Positions 6,494 through 16,199 of a stretch of DNA of 64,000 bases are shown here, piece by piece. The notes below the pieces were generated by a model. The model was not told where the DNA came from and ran no database searches. It worked only from the letters and a program-made list of their open reading frames with translations. Both the position numbers and the translations under genes were made by a program. The stretch covers positions 1 through 64,000 of the forward strand of contig CANSUS010000011.1 of the NCBI GenBank assembly GCA_947650155.1, given 5' to 3'. The stretch comes from an uncultured Lachnospiraceae bacterium. GTDB lineage: Bacteria > Bacillota > Clostridia > Lachnospirales > Lachnospiraceae. Position 1 is the first letter of the stretch, and each line of letters opens with the position of its first letter.

Positions 6494-9400
6494 ATGATAT
6501 TCAAAACAACAAATGGTGGAGAAAGAATTATATCATTTTTCAATGAGGCTAAAATTGAAAGTGAAAATTTTGCAAAACAGCTTGAAAAGGATAAGATATT
6601 TTTAACAGAATATTTTAATGCTACTGGTGATGTTGCAAAACAACAAAACATTTTAAATAAATCTACTAATGAAGCAAGTAAAAGCGCAATAGAATATGCA
6701 GTAAGCACAAAGGGTGCTGCTGGGTCTGTTTCTAATTTTGAACAACAGCAAATAAAGGCAAATGCTTCTGTACAAAAATCTAAAAAATATTATGATTTGT
6801 CAACTGTTAGTGCAAGTGCATACAAATTAGCAATTAAAGGTATTACTATAGTTGCAAATTTGGCTACTTCTGCTCTACTCAGCGGTGTTGTATATGCGTT
6901 CAGTAAATTATTTTCTGCACAAAACAAAGCAATAGAAAAAGCAAAGGAACTGACTTCTACTTATAAGTCAAATAATACATCTCTTGAAGATTATAAAGAA
7001 CAAATCAATACGTTAGTTACAGAATTGAATACAAGTAATATATCGTATGAAGATTCAAAGACTAAACGTAAAGAATTAATGTCTATTCAAGATGAATTAT
7101 TTAAAAAGTATGGTACAGAAGAAAATGTTATAAAGTCAATTACAGCCGCTATAAACGGAGAAATTGATGCTTTAGATACACTTTCTCAAAAATCATATTA
7201 TGAATGGCTAGCTTCGGTTGATAGTTTGACTGGTGGGCAAAAATTTGGTAACGGATTCTTTAAATTATTCACAGGTATATCAGATCAATATAAGAGCGTA
7301 TTAGATTCTGCTGTTGATTATATGGAAGATAAAACACAATTTTTTTATATAAAAACGACAGGTAATGAAGAATTAGACCATTTAATTCAAAAGAAATTTG
7401 GTCTTTATAAGAATGCTTTTAATGAATTTGTTATTAAAGATGTAGTTCCAGAAGAAGCATATGAATTGTTAGGTCAAATTCGTACTGCTTATAGAGACAA
7501 TGCAAGTGAATATTTGGGGACTGAAACAGATAATATTTTAGCAGCCGTGGATGATAGTATTCAATCTGCAATGACCACGATTGATACTGAATTAGGTAAA
7601 CATCAAGAAACTTATCATACATATCTTGAGGGCATGATTAAATATGATTCAGAATATTCTGATGAATATGCGGATTTATTATCTAAACGTGCGTTACTAG
7701 AAGAAGCGGAACTAAGTACAAATGATGAAGGAAAACAGCAACGAATTTTAGAGGCGAAGAAAGCATTTTATGATAGTTTAAATAATGCTATCACTTCTGC
7801 TAAAAATAATGACAATGTAAAAAGATATTTTGAGAATTTATATCCTGATTTATATTCAGAAATTTCCTCTTGGAATTTTGAATATAGTATTTCTACAAAT
7901 ACAGACGGAATTACTGATACTGCCAAAGAAATCGGTGAAAAGTACACTGCTACTGCCCTACTTAACATGGTAAATACAGAAGGTGTTCAAGAAGGAGAAG
8001 AATCTTTCAATTCTCTAATTGATAAAGCCATTGAGTATGGTGTTTGTACGAATAAGTCAGCAGAAGAAGTTCAAAAACTTATTGACCTTTTGGTTGAATT
8101 GGGAATTGTACAAGATAATGTTAAAGGTGACACTTATAACATTGAACCCCCCATTTCATTGGGAATTTTACAGACTGTAGACCAGTTAAACACACGCCTT
8201 AAACCCGCATTCGATTCACTCAAATCAGCATATCAGAACATCTTCACGGATGATGAATTTGCATTAAACAGCATTGATATTCTGTCTACTTGTGACTCAA
8301 TTAAATCAAAATTAGATGAATTAAACAAAATAGAAGGTATCACAGTAGACTACACTGCATTTGAAGATTTTGTTACAGTATTAAGAAATACAGAATCAAC
8401 AGAACAGGACGTAGAGACTGCATTTGATTCCCTTGCCACTTCCGTCACCCAGGCAGCATTGTCAGGCGCAGAAGATTTTGAGACGATGAAAGCCGCACTG
8501 GAAGATCTAGGTGTTGCCAACAGCGAAATGGCTGCATTCAATGCATTAATAAAAAATACAAAAGCATTAAAAGAGGCTGGACTTGATTTGGCAGATGCAG
8601 AGGATGAAGATATACAAGCATTTACTGATGCTATTGTTTCTACTGAAAATTACGATAAGGCACTCAATCTTTTAAGGATACAGAAAATATTATGTGCAGA
8701 AAATCCGTTAAGCACTACTGATGACATACAAAATTTATATATGCTTGCACAGGCATCAGGCATCGCAGCAAATGCAATACAAACATTAATGACATTAAAT
8801 ACGGCTTATACAAAAGCATCGGCAGAAGGAAATACTTTAGCAACTGCCGCTGTAAAAGGTCAAATGGAACTTGTCAAAAAACAAGTCATGGATCAGTTTG
8901 CAAATCTTGGCAGTAACGTTGACTTTAGCAATATAGGCGGTGGTACAAAATCAGCAGGTGATGCCTATGCAGACGCATTTGAAGAAGAATTAAAAGCACT
9001 TGAAGATTTACGAAATAACGGACTTATTTCAGAGAAAGAATACTTAGATCGTTTAAGGATATTATACGAACGTCATTTCAAAAACAAGCTCGGATACGAA
9101 AAAGAATACGCCAAATACCAGAGGCAGTACCTGGACGGCTATAAGTCCCTCTACGAATCCATCTTCTCCCACGCCGCCGGACTCATCGACGATAAAATAG
9201 ACGGCATGCAGGAGGAAAGGGACGCCGCCGTCGCTTCCCTGGAAGCACAGAAAAAAGCGGCGGAGGATTCCTACAACGCACAGATCAAACTGCTGGAAGA
9301 CAAAAAAGACGCCATACAGGAAGAAATCGACAAGATCAGGGAGGCCAACGAAGACCGGAAAGAAGCCATCACTTTACAGGAAAAAGAGCGCAACCTTGCC

Positions 9401-10654
9401 CGGGCGGAAAACCAGAAAACCATTTTACAGTATACAGAAGGCAGGGGGTTCTTCTACACCGCGGATGCGGAGGCCGTACAGACCGCCAGAAAAGAACTGG
9501 ATGACGCCAGAACGGAAGCCCAAATCCGCGTGCTGGAAAAACAGCAGGACGCACTGGATAAGCAGATTGACACTATTAAAGACCTGTTAGAAGCTTCCAA
9601 CGCTTACTGGGACGCACAGATCGGACAGACTAATCACTACTATGACGCCCTGATCAAAGGCATGGAAGGATACCGGGACCGCTTCAGCAGCTTGTCCGGC
9701 TTACAGGAACATGCCCGGATGATTGCCCTCTTACAGGAACTGGGCTATACGGAGGCGGATCTGCTGGATCAGAACTCCGGTGCGCTGGAACGCCTGATGC
9801 ATTCCTATCTCGGTATCTTAAAGGACATGAGCGGCAACGACTCTGGCATCCTCGGGGGACTTTCCGGGCTGACCGGCATAGACATGAACACCGTCCCCGG
9901 CTTTTTGGAGCAGATGGAACAGCAGGTACACGGCATCACGGATGCCTTTGACGGGAAAGAGGAAGGAACCGGCATGACCGGTGCCATCCAGAAAGCGATC
10001 AACAAGATCGGCGCTGCCGGATCGGAAGAAGAAGATCCGGAAAGCCTGCTGTCCGCCCTAAGCGCACAGACAGACGCCGCACTGGATGAGGAAACGGGCA
10101 TCCCGGCACAGACCGCCGCATGGGAAAACATGAACGGACCGCTGGATCATTCTCTGGACACCGTTTCCGCCTTAAAATCCACTTTAGAGGAGATGGACGG
10201 GAAAGTATACAGCGTGGCATTAAATATCACGGGAGCCGGGGCGGCGCTGGGCATAGCAGGGGCCGGGACAACGCTGGGGAAACAGCTTGTGAGCCAGTAT
10301 AAAACGGACGGCAAAGCATCCAAATCCGATACATCCGGGGACAAGAACATCCCCATACCGCTCCAGAAGGGCGACCCCTTTTATGACATCATGGAAAAAG
10401 CTAAAAATCTGGTGCCTGAACTGTCCTATGACGCGTCGGCTGACTATGTGAAAAATCTGGTCAGCCACAGCACGGAAACCATACGATCCCATATCAACTA
10501 TATCAATAACAACACAAACCGGGCAGTCACACAGAATATTAGAAGTGTCAACCTGTCCTGCCCTAATGTAACGAACTCTTCCGGTGTGGAATATATCCAG
10601 CGGGAACTGGGCAACTTAAGCAGCCGGGCGATGCAGGAAGCTTATAAATCATAG
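6494..10654 (+). CDS. Tail tape-measure protein, chimeric C-terminal part (1,386 aa)
   Basis: A very long helical ORF. Residues ~105-135 contain a hydrophobic segment with small residues (VANLATSALLSGVVYAFSK), residues ~870-1040 form a long charged coiled coil (many EE, KK, EEID repeats), and the C-terminus ends in the same sequence as the tape-measure end at the left edge of the window. Size, coiled coil and hydrophobic patches are typical of tape-measure proteins. The ATG at 6494 has no ribosome site and an in-frame stop lies only 6 bases upstream, so the ORF is probably 5'-truncated. Composition changes sharply at about 9.08 kb: AT-rich before, GC-rich after, marking a recombination joint inside the gene. 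Together with 3362-4528 it would equal one rearranged gene. Confidence 0.8.
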   Translation: MIFKTTNGGERIISFFNEAKIESENFAKQLEKDKIFLTEYFNATGDVAKQQNILNKSTNEASKSAIEYAVSTKGAAGSVSNFEQQQIKANASVQKSKKYYDLSTVSASAYKLAIKGITIVANLATSALLSGVVYAFSKLFSAQNKAIEKAKELTSTYKSNNTSLEDYKEQINTLVTELNTSNISYEDSKTKRKELMSIQDELFKKYGTEENVIKSITAAINGEIDALDTLSQKSYYEWLASVDSLTGGQKFGNGFFKLFTGISDQYKSVLDSAVDYMEDKTQFFYIKTTGNEELDHLIQKKFGLYKNAFNEFVIKDVVPEEAYELLGQIRTAYRDNASEYLGTETDNILAAVDDSIQSAMTTIDTELGKHQETYHTYLEGMIKYDSEYSDEYADLLSKRALLEEAELSTNDEGKQQRILEAKKAFYDSLNNAITSAKNNDNVKRYFENLYPDLYSEISSWNFEYSISTNTDGITDTAKEIGEKYTATALLNMVNTEGVQEGEESFNSLIDKAIEYGVCTNKSAEEVQKLIDLLVELGIVQDNVKGDTYNIEPPISLGILQTVDQLNTRLKPAFDSLKSAYQNIFTDDEFALNSIDILSTCDSIKSKLDELNKIEGITVDYTAFEDFVTVLRNTESTEQDVETAFDSLATSVTQAALSGAEDFETMKAALEDLGVANSEMAAFNALIKNTKALKEAGLDLADAEDEDIQAFTDAIVSTENYDKALNLLRIQKILCAENPLSTTDDIQNLYMLAQASGIAANAIQTLMTLNTAYTKASAEGNTLATAAVKGQMELVKKQVMDQFANLGSNVDFSNIGGGTKSAGDAYADAFEEELKALEDLRNNGLISEKEYLDRLRILYERHFKNKLGYEKEYAKYQRQYLDGYKSLYESIFSHAAGLIDDKIDGMQEERDAAVASLEAQKKAAEDSYNAQIKLLEDKKDAIQEEIDKIREANEDRKEAITLQEKERNLARAENQKTILQYTEGRGFFYTADAEAVQTARKELDDARTEAQIRVLEKQQDALDKQIDTIKDLLEASNAYWDAQIGQTNHYYDALIKGMEGYRDRFSSLSGLQEHARMIALLQELGYTEADLLDQNSGALERLMHSYLGILKDMSGNDSGILGGLSGLTGIDMNTVPGFLEQMEQQVHGITDAFDGKEEGTGMTGAIQKAINKIGAAGSEEEDPESLLSALSAQTDAALDEETGIPAQTAAWENMNGPLDHSLDTVSALKSTLEEMDGKVYSVALNITGAGAALGIAGAGTTLGKQLVSQYKTDGKASKSDTSGDKNIPIPLQKGDPFYDIMEKAKNLVPELSYDASADYVKNLVSHSTETIRSHINYINNNTNRAVTQNIRSVNLSCPNVTNSSGVEYIQRELGNLSSRAMQEAYKS

Positions 10655-10661
10655 CAACACA

Positions 10662-10693
10662 GGCAGCCGCTATCTTAAAAAAGAGCGGCTGCC
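10662..10693 (+). other. Intercistronic hairpin after tape-measure ORF
   Basis: Perfect 10-bp stem GGCAGCCGCT (10662-10671) / AGCGGCTGCC (10684-10693) with a 12-nt A-rich loop. No T-run follows, so it is more likely an mRNA-stabilising or processing stem than a terminator. Confidence 0.7.
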
Positions 10694-10714
10694 ATCAGAA
10701 AGGAGGAACTTCCA

Positions 10715-10978
10715 TTGGATGTTGCAACAGAAATTTTAAATTCCATCCAAATATTAATGGAACGTAAGATCACAAATCAGACTGCAGACAGAACCTTTGC
10801 TTCTGTCATTAAAGAAGTACACACAGACAACACATATACGATTCTGGCGCAGGACGGAAGCGAGCGGAAACTCTACTCCAGCCTCCCTTCCCTCCCCCTT
10901 AACGCCGGAACAAAAGTATGGGTAAAGCTTCCGTCAGGAAGCTTAGACAACATGCACATATGCGGCATAAGACAATAG
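10715..10978 (+). CDS. Small OB-like tail protein (87 aa)
   Basis: TTG start at 10715 after AAGGAGGAACTTCC. After an N-terminal helix the sequence has about five short beta-strand-like segments (FASVIKEV, TYTILAQDG, KLYSSL, GTKVWVKLP, MHICGI) in the order expected for a small OB-fold, a type often found near tail hubs and spikes. The gene lies between the tape measure and distal-tail genes with 11 bp to the next start. No named family is recognised; a hub-binding or spike-like role is inference from position. Confidence 0.6.
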   Translation: MDVATEILNSIQILMERKITNQTADRTFASVIKEVHTDNTYTILAQDGSERKLYSSLPSLPLNAGTKVWVKLPSGSLDNMHICGIRQ

Positions 10979-10989
10979 GAGGTGATATT

Positions 10990-12213
10990 TTGTCAGTACC
11001 CATTATCAAAAAAATCATTCCGTTTGACGCGGATCAAGATTCTGTCATTTTTATTTCCTGGAAGGGAAATCGTGCCTATGCCAACCGAATTATCATTAAA
11101 GACGGCCACACGCTCGAAACCGTATTTGACGATACGGTTTCTTCTTTTTCCCTTACCCACACCATTCCGGCGCATACACTGATAAACGGAAACGAATATC
11201 TGATTCAGGCACAGATCTATGACAGAGAGAACAATGCTTCTCCCCTCTGTGCCGGAATCAATTTCTATACGCTTAAGACTCCGGATTTTCACTTTTACAA
11301 TCTTCCGGATAACCATGTGCTGACGAATGCATCTTTTGATACATCCATGTACTATTTCTCTCCCGATTGGGAGAGCATCGACAATTACCGATTCTATTTA
11401 TATGATTCAGCCAAAAAGGAGCTGATGTGCAGCGAAATTCTTTATGACGATATGTATTTAAATTATACCTATCGCGGTCTGGAAAGCGACCGTATTTATT
11501 ATCTGCGCTGCATAGGAACTACAATTCATGGAATGGAACTGGATACGGGCTACGTTGAAGTCACGGTAAAATACGAAACTCCGGATACCTATTCCCGGAT
11601 TTATGCGGTAAATGATCCAAAGCAGGGCTGTATTTCCGTCTCTACCAATTTAATCATTCTGCAATACAACGGAGACGAAGAATTTGAATACCAAAACAGC
11701 CTGATTCATCTGATCGATAAAACGCTCTATTATGAGGAAGGCTTTCTTGTAGAAGGCGACTTTACTCTGATAATCAGAGGAATGCATTTATGGCAGAATG
11801 CAGAAATTTTTAAAATGAGTAACGGTATGGACGGGCTGTGCATCAGTTCCAGAATATACACGGACGGAACTCTTCGGTTTAAACTGACTGTGCCAAACGG
11901 CACAGGACATTACATTTTATATTCGGAACCACAGAAATTTTCCAATGAAGATATGATCACTGTCTGCTTAAGAAGAATCAACCATATCTATCAACTTGCA
12001 TGTTTTACCAAACTGAACTTTTCGCCTGCAGGCGATATGTGGTATGGGTTTAACAAACCAACAAGGGATGTCCATAAATACGATGCCTGGTTTTATGAAG
12101 ACAGCATAATACACAAAATTAAAAAAGAAGAAATCACAATTCATACAGAACACGAACCGCCGGTAAGCGCTGAAAAATACGACCTGTGGTTTGGAAAATG
12201 GAAGGAGGAATAA
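10990..12213 (+). CDS. Distal tail / adhesin-like structural protein (407 aa)
   Basis: The TTG at 10990 is chosen because ATAGGAGGTGATATT precedes it directly; the longer frame from 10918 runs through the previous gene. Residues ~1-210 are beta-rich and resemble two or three fibronectin-like repeats; residues ~250-360 contain a stretch (ending ITVCLRRINHIYQLACF) reminiscent of a LamG/concanavalin-type jelly roll. Such proteins decorate or form the tail tip. There is no signal peptide, as expected for a virion protein. Domain calls are by eye and tentative. Confidence 0.55.
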   Translation: MSVPIIKKIIPFDADQDSVIFISWKGNRAYANRIIIKDGHTLETVFDDTVSSFSLTHTIPAHTLINGNEYLIQAQIYDRENNASPLCAGINFYTLKTPDFHFYNLPDNHVLTNASFDTSMYYFSPDWESIDNYRFYLYDSAKKELMCSEILYDDMYLNYTYRGLESDRIYYLRCIGTTIHGMELDTGYVEVTVKYETPDTYSRIYAVNDPKQGCISVSTNLIILQYNGDEEFEYQNSLIHLIDKTLYYEEGFLVEGDFTLIIRGMHLWQNAEIFKMSNGMDGLCISSRIYTDGTLRFKLTVPNGTGHYILYSEPQKFSNEDMITVCLRRINHIYQLACFTKLNFSPAGDMWYGFNKPTRDVHKYDAWFYEDSIIHKIKKEEITIHTEHEPPVSAEKYDLWFGKWKEE

Positions 12214-12220
12214 GAAAATT

Positions 12221-13147
12221 ATGTTTCTATGCGGAAGTAATTTTTGCGGTGGGAGTCTGGCATGTGCGCTGACTCCCACCGCCGTCAAAAACTGTAATTA
12301 CATAGAGCTGAAAAACGGGATCTATGACGATCTGTATCTTACAAAGGCAACAGACTTTGCATTCAGTCACGAAATTACGCAAGGCTGGACATTTGATACG
12401 ATTCTTTGGGCAAAATTTAACGGAAACACCCATGCGGGAAATGTGGACTGGAGTGTCGACACCGTATCTCATCTTTTACTGAAAAGAAGAACGGACGACC
12501 AATTCAAGTGGAATACTCTGGTTGTAAAAGAAATTGCCTCTATCAGCGATTTTGCCATCTATTATAATGATTATACAAATGCAGCCGGTGCGGCTTATGA
12601 ATATGCCATTGTTCCGGTACTTTATGGTACGGAAGGAATTTACTCTGCCTGTATGGCGGAATCCAACTTTGACAATCTGTTTATTATCGAAAACAATCTT
12701 GTTTACAGCACCGACATCACGGACGGATTCTGTGATACGACAAGAAATATTCCTTCTTCTACCGTGGAATTATTAAACGGCAAATATCCGATATTCATCA
12801 GAAATTCGATTGCCAATTATGACAGCGGTTCCTGCAGGGGATCTTTTGTTCCCTTCGAGGAAGATGAATGTACTATGGATTTAAGCACCGACGGAGATTA
12901 CAGAAGGATAACCTACCAGAAAAATACAATGGATATCCTTGCAGATGGAGTCCCAAAAATCTTAAAACTGCCGGATGGAAGAATCTGGCTGATTCAGACA
13001 ACGCCGAATCCGACCGATACTGCCGAAGATTCCTACAATAACAGATATATTACCTTTTCATGGGTAGAGATCGGGGACATAAACTCGGAGGAGGATCTAT
13101 ACTATCTCGGTCTGTCCGAGGTTACGGAAGAGTGGTGGAATAAATAA
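12221..13147 (+). CDS. Tail-tip structural protein (308 aa)
   Basis: ATG at 12221 behind GGAGGAATAAGAAAATT; a start ten residues upstream lies within the previous gene. The protein is beta-rich with repeated ...YAIVPV, YEYAIVPVLYG and TFSWVEIGDI segments. Its middle (residues ~110-150) looks like a fibronectin fold and the last 100 residues hold the surface-like motif WLIQTTPNPTD. Distal-tail proteins of Lachnospiraceae siphophages have this general look, but no family is certain. The stop overlaps the next start (TAATG), indicating translational coupling with the hub gene. Confidence 0.55.
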   Translation: MFLCGSNFCGGSLACALTPTAVKNCNYIELKNGIYDDLYLTKATDFAFSHEITQGWTFDTILWAKFNGNTHAGNVDWSVDTVSHLLLKRRTDDQFKWNTLVVKEIASISDFAIYYNDYTNAAGAAYEYAIVPVLYGTEGIYSACMAESNFDNLFIIENNLVYSTDITDGFCDTTRNIPSSTVELLNGKYPIFIRNSIANYDSGSCRGSFVPFEEDECTMDLSTDGDYRRITYQKNTMDILADGVPKILKLPDGRIWLIQTTPNPTDTAEDSYNNRYITFSWVEIGDINSEEDLYYLGLSEVTEEWWNK

Positions 13148-14937
13148 TGTATGAAATAACAAATGAAGATTTAACTCTTGTACTACAGCAGTCCGCTTCT
13201 ATACAGACGCCCAGACTGGTACTGGAAGTACTGGATTCCAATCAAAAAGTAATCGGAGTCATTACCACACTGTTAAACGGCAGCATGAGCATCAGCTCAG
13301 AGTCAGATATCCGTAGAAACGGTAATTTTACGATTGTACCGACTTTAAAGGAAAAAATCAGGCTGCATCCCGACAATCTGATCTGGATGAATAAAGATCT
13401 TAGACTGAAACTCGGATTATACAACATCCGTGAAAAGAAATACAAGTATTACACACTGGCCTATTTTGTCTATGAAAGTACTTCTTTTTCCTACGACGCC
13501 GCAACGAGTCAGATTTCCCTTCGCTGTTCCGATTTCATCCGCAAACTGGATGGAACCAAAAACGGACAGTTGGGGGCGCTCCTTATCAACTTTGACGCTT
13601 ATGAAAAAGATACGGACGGAAACCCATTACTGGATGAAAACGGCAATATTTTAAAATATAACACAATCCGGGAAGCGGTAGTTACCGTTTTAGAAAAGTT
13701 AGGGCAGATCTCTCATTATAGAGTTGAAGATATTGGCGAATACAAAGGAATGCCGGATTACAATGAAAATTATGAACAATACCGGGCCGAACATGAAACT
13801 TGGAACGCTCTGCCATATGACGAAAAGTTTTCCTGTGGCTGCAGTGTTCTTTCTATTTTAACGACTTTTCGGGATCTCTATCCTAATTATGAAATGTTTT
13901 TTGATCCCTCTGACGGAAACAGATTTATCTGTCAAATGATACCGTTTTGTTATGAAGATGATATCACACTCGACAACGCATTTTTACAAAAAGTACTGAT
14001 TTCTGAAGATACCACCGTAGACATGTCCACCGTCAGAAACATCTGTGAAGTCTGGGGCAAAACCATTGACACCAAATTTTATACAGAAGACTGTACCTGT
14101 TCCAATAATGTCTATTCCTGCACTGTATCCGGTTTTGACACAAAATACTATAACAACGATACCATTTCCGTCAAAATCCCAGCAGTAAATCAGGATTCAC
14201 CCAAATTGGATGTAAATCACCTTGGTGCAATTGACATTTATGCAGAAAATACGGATTTACCCCTTACTGCTAATGTCTTAACTCCTGCCGTCTATTCTTT
14301 TAAAATGAAAAAAGTGAAAAAAGATGATGCATACATTTTCCGCGCATACCTGTTAGGACAGTGGCAGGCGCATGCCATAGATATTCTTTCCGACGGTGCT
14401 GCCTCCAAGACAGAAACCTATACGACATCGGATGGTAAAACCGTTGCAAAGTATTCCAAAGAATATTTTCAAGACAAATATAATTGTGAGAATATCCATA
14501 TCACGACCATCAGGAACTCTCCTTTTACGGTACAAAGTCTTGGCGAAATACTGGATGTAAAAACAGGCGGAGAATATGAAAAAATCTCATCAGATTCTCT
14601 GGCATTAGACCGCGCCGTTTACGAAAACTGGAAAAATTGCAGACTGACAGACCAAATCACGATTACCACTGTCCTGCTGCCGTTTTTGGACGTAAACAAA
14701 AAGGTTTCTTACAAGCCTGCAAATTCTGATGAGGAACGTCAGTATATTATAAAATCGATCAACCATGATTTTACAGGTTATGCCACAACCATTTCCATGT
14801 ACCGCTTCTACCCGTCTTATCGTTCTTTATTAAAAGACGCAGGCACACACACCGCTTTATCCGGGTATTCTCATGAATTACTCGGTAATTATACAAATGA
14901 GGAATTAATCACTCTATTGAGTAAGGAGGATTTATAA
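13147..14937 (+). CDS. Tail hub protein, DUF5048 / siphovirus Gp37-like (596 aa)
   Basis: 596 residues. The N-terminal ~120 residues (PRLVLEVLDSNQKVIG... SISSESDIRRNGNFTIVP) fit the DUF5048/Gp37-like fold of siphovirus tail hubs, which adopt a gp27-like ring closing the tube. A middle domain follows, and the C-terminus ends in YSHELLGNYTNEELITLL, the Tyr-Thr-His-Glu type repeat that also ends the gene at 18179 and that in such phages helps attach fibres. It is translationally coupled to the gene before and followed two bases later by the first fibre gene. Family assignment is by recognition of this segment only. Confidence 0.65.
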   Translation: MYEITNEDLTLVLQQSASIQTPRLVLEVLDSNQKVIGVITTLLNGSMSISSESDIRRNGNFTIVPTLKEKIRLHPDNLIWMNKDLRLKLGLYNIREKKYKYYTLAYFVYESTSFSYDAATSQISLRCSDFIRKLDGTKNGQLGALLINFDAYEKDTDGNPLLDENGNILKYNTIREAVVTVLEKLGQISHYRVEDIGEYKGMPDYNENYEQYRAEHETWNALPYDEKFSCGCSVLSILTTFRDLYPNYEMFFDPSDGNRFICQMIPFCYEDDITLDNAFLQKVLISEDTTVDMSTVRNICEVWGKTIDTKFYTEDCTCSNNVYSCTVSGFDTKYYNNDTISVKIPAVNQDSPKLDVNHLGAIDIYAENTDLPLTANVLTPAVYSFKMKKVKKDDAYIFRAYLLGQWQAHAIDILSDGAASKTETYTTSDGKTVAKYSKEYFQDKYNCENIHITTIRNSPFTVQSLGEILDVKTGGEYEKISSDSLALDRAVYENWKNCRLTDQITITTVLLPFLDVNKKVSYKPANSDEERQYIIKSINHDFTGYATTISMYRFYPSYRSLLKDAGTHTALSGYSHELLGNYTNEELITLLSKEDL

Positions 14938-14938
14938 C

Positions 14939-15367
14939 ATGAACTATACAACTTATCACAAACTGCAAAAACCGTTGGGCACGGAAAAATATAATATTGA
15001 GGTCCAAAATGCAAATGCTGATATAATTGATTCGGCATTGAACCGGTTAACGCAAAAGGCTACATCAGAGGCAGACGGGTTACTGTCGAAAGAAGATAAA
15101 GTACGATATGATGATGCAAAACTTCATGCCGAATCTGTACACGCACCAAGTGATGCTGAACGAAATACAATTGTAAAAATCAAGCAGAATGACATTGTTC
15201 TTGATCCTGACAATTCCCGCACTATAAACCTCCACATACCTACTAAAGTAAGCGAGCTTCTCAATGATTCTAACTATATTACCAGTACAGAAAATACTGG
15301 TGGAATATTTTATTCAGATTCCGAACCTACTACACTTATTGATGATCTGACATGGATAGGTGACTAA
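14939..15367 (+). CDS. Tail fibre paralogue 1 (142 aa)
   Basis: Starts two bases after the hub stop with AAGGAGGATT as ribosome site. The first ~37 residues, with TYHKLQKPL and NADIIDSALNRL, form a module shared with the products at 16944 and 18614. The rest holds ADGLLSKEDKVRYD and PTKVSELLNDSNYIT, segments typical of Gram-positive phage fibre shafts. The tip is unique and ends in WIGD. The shared start probably docks to the hub or baseplate, with the tip exposed to a receptor (inference). Confidence 0.65.
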   Translation: MNYTTYHKLQKPLGTEKYNIEVQNANADIIDSALNRLTQKATSEADGLLSKEDKVRYDDAKLHAESVHAPSDAERNTIVKIKQNDIVLDPDNSRTINLHIPTKVSELLNDSNYITSTENTGGIFYSDSEPTTLIDDLTWIGD

Positions 15368-15421
15368 ATAAAATGAAAACAATAACCACATAAATATACA
15401 ACATATGGAAAGGACATTATT

Positions 15422-16162
15422 ATGAGTAAAATTATATTTTTAAATTCTCCCCAAATATATAACGGAGAATTTTCCCAAATAGGCAGTCATCAGGTCCGAT
15501 TAGTTTTCGAGTCAGAGCTGCCTTCTGCTGCTGCCCTTTTATCTGGTTTCTACTTAATTAATGAACATAATGGTTTCATTCAAACCAAACGTGAAGATTA
15601 CAGATATATTTATAGGATGTATGAGGAATATCCATCCACAATTGAATTATGTAACGATAATATTAGTTATGAAGAAATAAAATCAGAACTTCTCACCGAC
15701 TCAATATCCAAAACAGCTGCTTATGAAGAAATTCTTGAAGATAAGATTAAGGAACTTTCTTCCTCATGCAAATCGGTTATTGAAGCCGGTCTGAGTATTC
15801 ATGGATTACATTATTCCTTTTCCTTAGAAGATCAGATAAACCTAAAAGAAATCTTTGATATTGTCAAAGCTACCGGTTCATCATTCATATACCATGCAGA
15901 TGGAGAAAAAAGCAGCGAATATTCTGCAAAAGAATTAATTGAAATTTATTGCGAGCTTATATTACATAAATACCGCCAGGTAATATACTTTAATTTGTCT
16001 CGCGAATATTTGAAGTCTTTAGATAAAACAGACGAAAATAAAGAACTTATTTCTTCTTATCATTATGGCATCCCATTAACTGATTCTTATCTTAAAATTT
16101 ATGATACCCTGAGCACATTAGCCGAAACTTACAATGAATCTTTCTTTAACATAAGTAATTAA
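15422..16162 (+). CDS. DUF4376-like phage tail protein (246 aa)
   Basis: 246 residues, no signal or membrane segment. The C-terminal half (residues ~120-210) carries a layout I associate with DUF4376-like proteins of Clostridia phages: SFSLEDQINLKEIF, then FIYHADGEKSSEYSAKELIEIY, then YRQVIYFNLSREYLKSL. The N-terminal half is helical with charged repeats. Proteins of this type are found next to tail fibres and may be assembly chaperones; that role is not shown. It begins 54 bp after fibre paralogue 1, following GGAAAGGAC. Confidence 0.5.
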   Translation: MSKIIFLNSPQIYNGEFSQIGSHQVRLVFESELPSAAALLSGFYLINEHNGFIQTKREDYRYIYRMYEEYPSTIELCNDNISYEEIKSELLTDSISKTAAYEEILEDKIKELSSSCKSVIEAGLSIHGLHYSFSLEDQINLKEIFDIVKATGSSFIYHADGEKSSEYSAKELIEIYCELILHKYRQVIYFNLSREYLKSLDKTDENKELISSYHYGIPLTDSYLKIYDTLSTLAETYNESFFNISN

Positions 16163-16199
16163 TATTTTAAATAGTATTCCGATAGAGGAGGAAAATAAA

